The notes beneath the pieces are model-generated. The model saw only the letters and a program-made list of their open reading frames with translations. It was not told the DNA's origin and made no database searches. Below, piece after piece: positions 57,982 to 64,000 of a DNA stretch of 64,000 nt (its first letter is position 1; each line of letters opens with the position of its first letter). The translations under genes and the position numbers were made by a program. This stretch comes from Billgrantia ethanolica (GTDB taxonomy: Bacteria; Pseudomonadota; Gammaproteobacteria; Pseudomonadales; Halomonadaceae): NCBI RefSeq assembly GCF_021404305.1, contig NZ_JABFTX010000004.1, positions 1 to 64,000 on the forward strand. The letters run 5' to 3'.

Positions 57982-58184
57982 GACTCTCTCCCTGTCTTTG
58001 ACTGCCTGCGAAAGCGAATGACCTGGACTTCACCTTAGTTCAGCGGCGTCCGGCGACAGGTAAGGGAGTTTGGTAGCTAGGTTACGATCCTTTGCTCGGA
58101 CGGGCGGCCCGGCGCCCTGGCAAGCGCCGGGCGCTGGTCACCCGCAGTTGGCACCGTTGTCCATCACAGACTTCCGTGCCCGCC
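57982..58184. other. Short intergenic region with hairpin after ntrC
   Basis: About 200 bp. GCCCGGCGC (58107-58115) and GCGCCGGGC (58124-58132) form a hairpin 53 bases past the ntrC stop and may end that transcript. The rest should hold the promoter of the dehydrogenase gene. Confidence 0.5.
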
Positions 58185-59586
<1,402 letters not shown>

Positions 59587-59594
<8 letters not shown>

Positions 59595-60633
59595 GGCGCT
59601 TCTCCAGTGGAATAAGCAGACGAAATTCGGTATGCCCGGGGCGGGACTCGCATTCGATCAGTCCTTGATGCTGATGCAGAATGCCCTGGGCAATGGACAG
59701 TCCCAGTCCACTGCCGTCGGCACGCCCCGATACCATGGGGTAGAAAAGGGTTTCCTGCAGGGCTTCGGGAACGCCGGGGCCGTTGTCGATCAAGGCCACC
59801 TCACAGACCAGGCGATGACGCTCGGCGCCCAGGGTGAATTGGCGGCGGGCGCGGGTACGCAGCAGTAGACTGGGCGCTTCGGTTCCGGCTTCGGTCATGG
59901 CTTCCACCGCGTTGCGCGCCACGTTGAGCACCGCCTGGATCATCTGCGCCTCGTCGCCAGGAAAATCCGGCAGGCTGGGGTCGTAATCGCGCTCGATTCT
60001 CACCCCCGGCGTCTCGGCGGAAAGCAGCGTACGCACCCGCTCCAGCACCTTGTGTACGTTGAGCGGCTCGTGACGCAGCAGCTTGTTCGGTCCCAGCATG
60101 CTGTCGACCAGGTCGCGCAGGCGGTCGACCTCCTCGACGATGATATGGGTGAACTCACGCAGGGCGGGGTCGTCGAGGTCGCGCTCCAACAGTTGCGCGG
60201 CGCCACGGATACCGCCCAGCGGGTTCTTCACCTCGTGGGCCAGCCCCCGCGACAGCACCTTGATCGCTTCCTGACGATTGAGCAGGGCTTCCTCGCGGGA
60301 TATTCGCAGCAGACGGTCGCGTGGCTCCATTTCCACCAGCAGCTCGGCCGAGGAGAGCGGCGTGACCGTATAGTCGATGGTCACCACGCCGCCGCCCAGC
60401 AGCGCCAGGCGAACTTCGCGCTGGGTAAAGGGATGCTGGTCGTCCCGCGCCTTGGCCAGCACCTCGCCCATGCCATCGTCTTCGACCAGCAGTGCCGCCA
60501 GACTGTGTCCCTTGACCCGGCCCAGGCTGACTGCCAGCAGGGCCTCGGCCGCCGGATTCATCCAGCTTAACTGCAGCTCATCGTCCAGCAGCAGCACCGC
60601 CGTGGTGAGGTGTTCCATCAGGCGTCGATACAT
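59587..60633 (-). CDS. ntrB: Nitrogen regulation sensor kinase NtrB
   Basis: A soluble 348-residue kinase/phosphatase for NtrC. A PAS domain (about 5-100) is followed by the HisKA motif with His133 (LAHEVKNPLGGIRGAA) and an ATPase domain with DNGPGVP and GSGLGLSIAQG boxes. E. coli NtrB has 349 residues. Longer frames extend upstream, but the start at 60633 gives the family N-terminus. Activity is expected to be set by PII protein. Confidence 0.95.
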
Positions 60634-60949
60634 TTTCGACCTTTTCTCGCAAAATGAAGGGGGACTGAGCGCTGCGTTTGCATCGTCTTGGCGCATGCCC
60701 GGCTCATCGCCGAAGCGGCATCTCCCATGGGCGCCCCCTGCCCCTACACAAGAAGGAAGCAAGAAGCGCGCCAACCCTTGCAAGTGCGATATGGCGCCGT
60801 TTCGGGGCGGATGCAGCACCCACTCATGCACCATAATGGTGCATGCTATTGGGAGGCGCCAGTGAAGATTGCACCGACCTCACCCACCATGGCGCGACGT
60901 CCTATCGATATCGGGGCAATTCTCTGCGCGAGCGATGCGCAGAAGGCGT
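60634..60949. other. Upstream region of ntrB
   Basis: About 316 bp between ntrB and the DUF4124 gene, both on the minus strand. It carries a perfect NtrC site (listed separately). I found no sigma-54 promoter here, so ntrBC may use an ordinary promoter controlled by NtrC. Confidence 0.5.
60827..60843. promoter_or_regulatory. NtrC binding site upstream of ntrBC
   Basis: TGCACCATAATGGTGCA is a perfect palindrome with the NtrC consensus (TGCACCA, three bases, TGGTGCA). It is centred about 200 bp upstream of the ntrB start. In enteric bacteria a similar site lets NtrC control its own operon. Confidence 0.88.
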
Positions 60950-61519
60950 TCAGCCACCGGCACCCTGCGGCTGCGTGGCGCTGGTGCGCTGAACGTAAAG
61001 CGAGACCGGCGCCGTGCGGTGGCGTATCTGGCCTTGAGCATCGAGCAGCTCGGCCTGCAACACGTACTCGCCGCGGGGCAGGTTGGTCAGCATGAAGGCA
61101 CTGGTATGCATGGCGGTCTGGCTTACCTGGCCGTCGACCAGCAGCCTCACGCGGTGGTCGGGGCGCAGCGCCGGCACGATGGCCAGCTCGACCTGCAGAT
61201 TGCCGGCGTAGCTGGCGGGAAGCTCGCCCCCGCGCCCCGGCGAGCGAATACGGAAGGTGTCGTAGGGCATGAACGGCTGGCCCGGTGACTGACTCTCCCG
61301 TGGGGCAGTTCCCTCGACCCGCGGCGGCTCGGCCCGTCGCCCTTCGCTACGCGCAGGAATCACGGTCACCGGTGCCAGCTGGACCGGCTCGCCGCCGCGA
61401 TTGGGGTCGTCGGTGAAGATCACGTTGCCCTGGGCATCGGTGGTGCGATAGATGGTCGTGGCCTGCGCCGAACAAGCCACCAGCACTCCCAGCAGGCACG
61501 GCACGATCAGCTTGAACAT
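60950..61519 (-). CDS. Exported DUF4124 domain protein
   Basis: A 189-residue protein with a signal peptide (1-21, cut after AQA) followed by the DUF4124 motif TTIYRTTDAQGNVIFTDDP (about 21-39). A proline-rich linker and a beta-rich C-terminal domain (about 105-180) follow, with Ig-like features (LVDGQVSQT, LPRGEYVLQAELLDAQG). DUF4124 proteins are exported and of unknown function, commonly near glnA in gammaproteobacteria. It lies between glnA and ntrB on the same strand. The start at 61519 is set by the signal peptide. Confidence 0.85.
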   Translation of the reverse strand: MFKLIVPCLLGVLVACSAQATTIYRTTDAQGNVIFTDDPNRGGEPVQLAPVTVIPARSEGRRAEPPRVEGTAPRESQSPGQPFMPYDTFRIRSPGRGGELPASYAGNLQVELAIVPALRPDHRVRLLVDGQVSQTAMHTSAFMLTNLPRGEYVLQAELLDAQGQIRHRTAPVSLYVQRTSATQPQGAGG

Positions 61520-61624
61520 GGGTCGCTTCCCCTTGGCTGCTCCGCAGCTTACCCGTGGGCCTAACCCGGGCATGAGCAGGGCGGAGTCGGGTGCACGTAA
61601 CGGAACGTTCCGCCTAGTGTACGA

Positions 61625-61650
61625 CAAAAAAGGCCCCGCAATGCGGGGCC
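61625..61650 (-). terminator. Rho-independent terminator of glnA
   Basis: GGCCCCGC (61632-61639), loop AAT, GCGGGGCC (61643-61650), followed on the minus strand by TTTTTT. It lies 45 bases past the glnA stop, so glnA is mostly separated from the downstream DUF4124 and ntrBC genes. Confidence 0.9.
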
Positions 61651-61694
61651 CTTCGCGGCGGACCGGCAGCAATGCCACCGGACGCGGCGGCTGC

Positions 61695-63101
61695 TTAGCA
61701 GCTGTAATACATGTCGAACTCGATCGGATGCGTGGTCATGCGGATACGCTCGACATCTTCCATCTTCAGCTCAATGTAAGCATCGATCATGTCATCGGTG
61801 AACACGCCACCTTCGGTGAGGAACGCACGGTCAGCGTCCAGCGCCTCGAGCGCCTGATCCAGGCTGCTGGCGACGGTCGGAACCAGCTTGCCCTCTTCCG
61901 GCGGCAGGTCATAGAGGTTCTTGTCCATGGCATCGCCGGGGTGGATCTTGTTCTTGATGCCGTCGATACCGGCCATCAGCATGGCGGCGAAGGCCAGGTA
62001 GGGGTTGGCGGTCGGGTCGGGGAAGCGAGCCTCGACACGCTTGCCCTTCGGGCTCGCGGTGTAGGGAATGCGGATGGAGGCAGAACGGTTGCGGGCACTG
62101 TAGGCCAGCATGACCGGCGCCTCGAAGCCCGGCACCAGACGCTTGTAGGAGTTGGTCGAAGCGTTGGTGAAGGCGTTCAGGGCACGGGCGTGCTTGATGA
62201 TGCCGCCGATGTAGTAGAGCGCCATTTCGGACAGGCCCGCGTACTGGTCGCCGGCGAACTGGTTCTGACCGTCCTTCCAGAACGACTGGTGCACGTGCAT
62301 GCCGCTACCGTTGTCGCCGACCAGCGGCTTGGGCATGAAGGTGGCGGTCTTGCCGTAGGCGTGGGCCACGTTGTGGATCACGTACTTCATTTCCTGAACT
62401 TCGTCGGCCTTCTTCACCAGGGTGTTGAACTTCACGCCGATCTCGTTCTGGCCGGCGTTGGCCACCTCGTGGTGGTGCACCTCGACGGTCTGGCCGATGG
62501 CTTCCAGGGTGTTGCACATCGCGCCGCGAATATCGTGGAAGCTGTCGACCGGGGGCACCGGGAAGTAGCCGCCCTTGACCCGCGGACGGTGCGCCAGGTT
62601 GCCGCCTTCGAGCTGGCGATCGGTGGCCCAGGCACCCTCTTCGGAGGTGATCTTGTACATGGCGCCTTCGATGTCGGCTTTCCAATGCACTTCGTCGAAG
62701 ATGAAGAACTCGGGCTCGGGGCCGAAGAAGGCAGTATCGCCCAGGCCGGTGGACTGCAGGTAGGCTTCAGCGCGCTTGGCGATGGAACGCGGGTCGCGCT
62801 CGTAGCCCTGCATGGTGGCCGGCTCGATGATGTCGCAGCGCACCACCAGGGTGGCGTCTTCGGTGAACGGGTCGAGGAAGGCGGTACCGTCTTCCGGACG
62901 CAGGATCATGTCCGACTCGTTGATGCCCTTCCAGCCGGAGATGGAGGAGCCATCGAACATCTGGCCGTTCTCGAAGAACTCCTCGTTGACGTCACGGGCC
63001 GGAATGGTGACGTGCTGTTCCTTGCCCCGCGTGTCGGTGAAGCGCAGGTCTACCCACTTCACATCATGTTCTTCGATCAGGGCGAGAGTCTTGGCTGACA
63101 T
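61695..63101 (-). CDS. glnA: Glutamine synthetase type I
   Basis: Assimilates ammonium into glutamine. The 468-residue enzyme (E. coli 469) has [13 protein letters not shown] (about 48-60), the active-site EVAAGQNEIG-like stretch [15 protein letters not shown] (about 211-225), [16 protein letters not shown] (about 258-273), and the adenylylation Tyr397 ([10 protein letters not shown]). A longer reading frame exists, but the ATG at 63101 gives the normal N-terminus. A sigma-54 promoter and two NtrC sites lie upstream, showing standard nitrogen control. Confidence 0.97.
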   Translation of the reverse strand: MSAKTLALIEEHDVKWVDLRFTDTRGKEQHVTIPARDVNEEFFENGQMFDGSSISGWKGINESDMILRPEDGTAFLDPFTEDATLVVRCDIIEPATMQGYERDPRSIAKRAEAYLQSTGLGDTAFFGPEPEFFIFDEVHWKADIEGAMYKITSEEGAWATDRQLEGGNLAHRPRVKGGYFPVPPVDSFHDIRGAMCNTLEAIGQTVEVHHHEVANAGQNEIGVKFNTLVKKADEVQEMKYVIHNVAHAYGKTATFMPKPLVGDNGSGMHVHQSFWKDGQNQFAGDQYAGLSEMALYYIGGIIKHARALNAFTNASTNSYKRLVPGFEAPVMLAYSARNRSASIRIPYTASPKGKRVEARFPDPTANPYLAFAAMLMAGIDGIKNKIHPGDAMDKNLYDLPPEEGKLVPTVASSLDQALEALDADRAFLTEGGVFTDDMIDAYIELKMEDVERIRMTTHPIEFDMYYSC

Positions 63102-63239
63102 TGTGTCCTCCGTTTGAGCGGTAGCTCGATACGTTTTGGCTGAAGTCCACTGCGCTGGTTCATTCCAGCATGTGTTGTAGCACGCGGCAGATATCCTGCC
63201 CACGTTCACCATGCACGAACATGGCGCTGGCCAACCTAA

Positions 63240-63262
63240 TGCAGGTTGCGTGCCAACCTGCA
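63240..63262 (-). promoter_or_regulatory. Sigma-54 promoter of glnA within a perfect palindrome
   Basis: On the minus strand, TGGCACGCAACCTGCA (63255-63240) has GG and GC ten bases apart and seven of seven matches to TGGCACG; the -12 box is CTGC instead of TTGC. The promoter lies within a perfect inverted repeat, TGCAGGTTG and CAACCTGCA, with a five-base centre (63240-63262). It lies 139-161 bases ahead of the glnA start. Confidence 0.85.
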
Positions 63263-63385
63263 CCATCAATGCCCCGTCAGCACGCAAGCCACTGTTCACG
63301 TTTAAAAAACCCGTCCACCCACATGCACCACTCTGTGGCGGCAGCGCGGTGCATCATGGTGCCGGGCGATTTTCAGGCTTTTTTT

Positions 63386-63402
63386 CGCGCCATGATGGTG
63401 CG
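63386..63402. promoter_or_regulatory. NtrC binding site 1 upstream of glnA
   Basis: CGCGCCATGATGGTGCG fits TGCACCA, three bases, TGGTGCA with three substitutions. It lies about 140 bp upstream of the sigma-54 promoter, in enhancer position. Confidence 0.75.
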
Positions 63403-63415
63403 TTTTTTTCATCTT

Positions 63416-63432
63416 TGCACCATGTTGGCCCA
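63416..63432. promoter_or_regulatory. NtrC binding site 2 upstream of glnA
   Basis: TGCACCATGTTGGCCCA has a perfect left half and a partly matching right half. It is centred 30 bp, about three helical turns, from site 1. This resembles the paired enhancer sites of E. coli glnA. Confidence 0.75.
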
Positions 63433-63910
63433 TCAGCTTCCACCACCATAGATAACACCTGCCCGTCGGGCTCACGCGCTTGCGTTGATTAAGCGTCGAA
63501 TCGATGGATTGAGACGGACCCCACCAGCGCATAGGGTGCTAGGTCCGAGCTTAACTCAGCAAAAGTTTTTAGCGACAAGCCCTAGCTCAAGAAAAATTGC
63601 TGCCTGCTGCCCACTAACCAATAAATAACCTGCTCGCTCCACTATGCCCGATACGCCACGCATGCACTTCTGGCCGGGCCTGGGCCTCGCCGCCGTTGCG
63701 CTGATTCGCCAGCACCAGCGTGCCGCCGCACATCGCGATCCCGGTGGTGATCCTCCTGTGCCAGCTGAGCCGAGGACCGAGTTTTTGCACTGCGCTCCCG
63801 GACACCCCGGGGGCAGCAGCACTTGAGGCCAAGCAGGAGAAAGCCTGCCCACGCCTGACAACCCAGCGCTGCTCGTACCGAGGGCGCACGACAACAAAGA
63901 GGGGACAAGA
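63433..63910. other. Intergenic region right of the glnA enhancer
   Basis: About 480 bp. No frame has both a ribosome site and a recognisable family. Around 63670-63780 the plus strand can be read as short hydrophobic pieces (for example IAIPVVILL), which may be a decayed membrane-protein gene or chance in GC-rich DNA. The last part holds the leader of the exported protein at 63911. Confidence 0.4.
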
Positions 63911-64000
63911 ATGAAAATGACAACGATCGGCACCGCGGTACTTGCCGCTTCCATGGCCTTCGGCGCGGCCGGCCTGGCCCAGGCCGAGGACTTCCCAACC
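63911..64000 (+). CDS. Exported protein, N-terminal part only (cut by window edge)
   Basis: The first 30 codons are visible: a signal peptide (MKMTTIGTAVLAASMAFGAA start, likely cut after AQA) followed by EDFPT. This beginning is common in periplasmic binding proteins of the TctC/Bug type (the pattern FPT-K-P-I often follows), but with so little sequence that is only a guess. GAGGGG-type sequence lies upstream of the ATG. No stop is reached before the window ends. Confidence 0.65.
   Translation, partial: MKMTTIGTAVLAASMAFGAAGLAQAEDFPT

Noticed and set aside
61695..63299. 534-codon version of glnA
   Set aside because: The added N-terminus covers the sigma-54 promoter and has no glutamine synthetase similarity; the start at 63101 gives the normal 468 residues.

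Overview
The window is a GC-rich stretch of a gammaproteobacterial chromosome. Gene content and order (lutABC-dld, prlC-yheV, epd-pgk-fba, glnA-ntrB-ntrC, TAXI-type TRAP transport, sodium-coupled carriers, very acidic exported proteins) fit a halophilic member of the Halomonadaceae. That placement is inferred from gene order and protein character, not from a database search. I saw no rRNA, tRNA, CRISPR array, insertion sequence or prophage. Nearly all the DNA looks like core metabolism.

Layout. 0.2-6.0 kb (minus): a lactate-oxidation operon, lutA-lutB-lutC plus a fused FAD/Fe-S D-lactate dehydrogenase. 6.3-10.4 kb (plus): a PdhR/LldR-type GntR regulator followed directly by a DctB/DctD two-component pair. 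Two PdhR/LldR-type palindromes lie in the divergent promoter region. 10.3-13.0 kb (minus): YdjM-like membrane protein, gamma carbonic anhydrase, NSS sodium symporter. 13.2-17.3 kb (plus): prlC, yheV, Na/Pi cotransporter. 17.5-21.9 kb (plus): a TAXI TRAP transporter with two receptor genes flanking one fused permease, behind a sigma-54 type promoter. 22-29 kb: sodC, metF, an AEC carrier, two small uncharacterised genes, ahcY and an SLC13/DASS carrier. 29-37.5 kb (minus): maeB, aceE, aceF and an lpd with two lipoyl domains, possibly one transcription unit running on into the DASS gene. 38-41.6 kb: metK and tktA, divergent. 41.7-43.8 kb (minus): class I aldolase and two Hsp20 genes behind a sigma-32 type promoter. 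44-47.4 kb (plus): epd-pgk-fba(class II). 47.5-49.4 kb: a small phasin-like protein and a second SLC13 carrier. 49.4-50.6 kb (minus): two paralogous exported, extremely acidic proteins in an AT-rich island. 51-56 kb: HAD phosphatase, YciH, lipoprotein, sirtuin, NERD protein, Dgt. 56-58 kb: a small membrane protein and a zinc alcohol dehydrogenase. 58.2-63.1 kb (minus): ntrC, ntrB, a DUF4124 protein and glnA, with NtrC sites and a sigma-54 promoter. The right edge cuts the start of an exported protein.

How the parts fit: lactate, C4-dicarboxylate and pyruvate metabolism dominate (lut/dld, DctBD, TAXI, DASS, maeB, PDH). Central sugar metabolism (tkt, epd, pgk, two aldolases), the SAM cycle (metF, ahcY, metK) and nitrogen control (glnA/ntrBC) make up most of the rest. 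The least explained part is the acidic protein pair at 49.4-50.6 kb.
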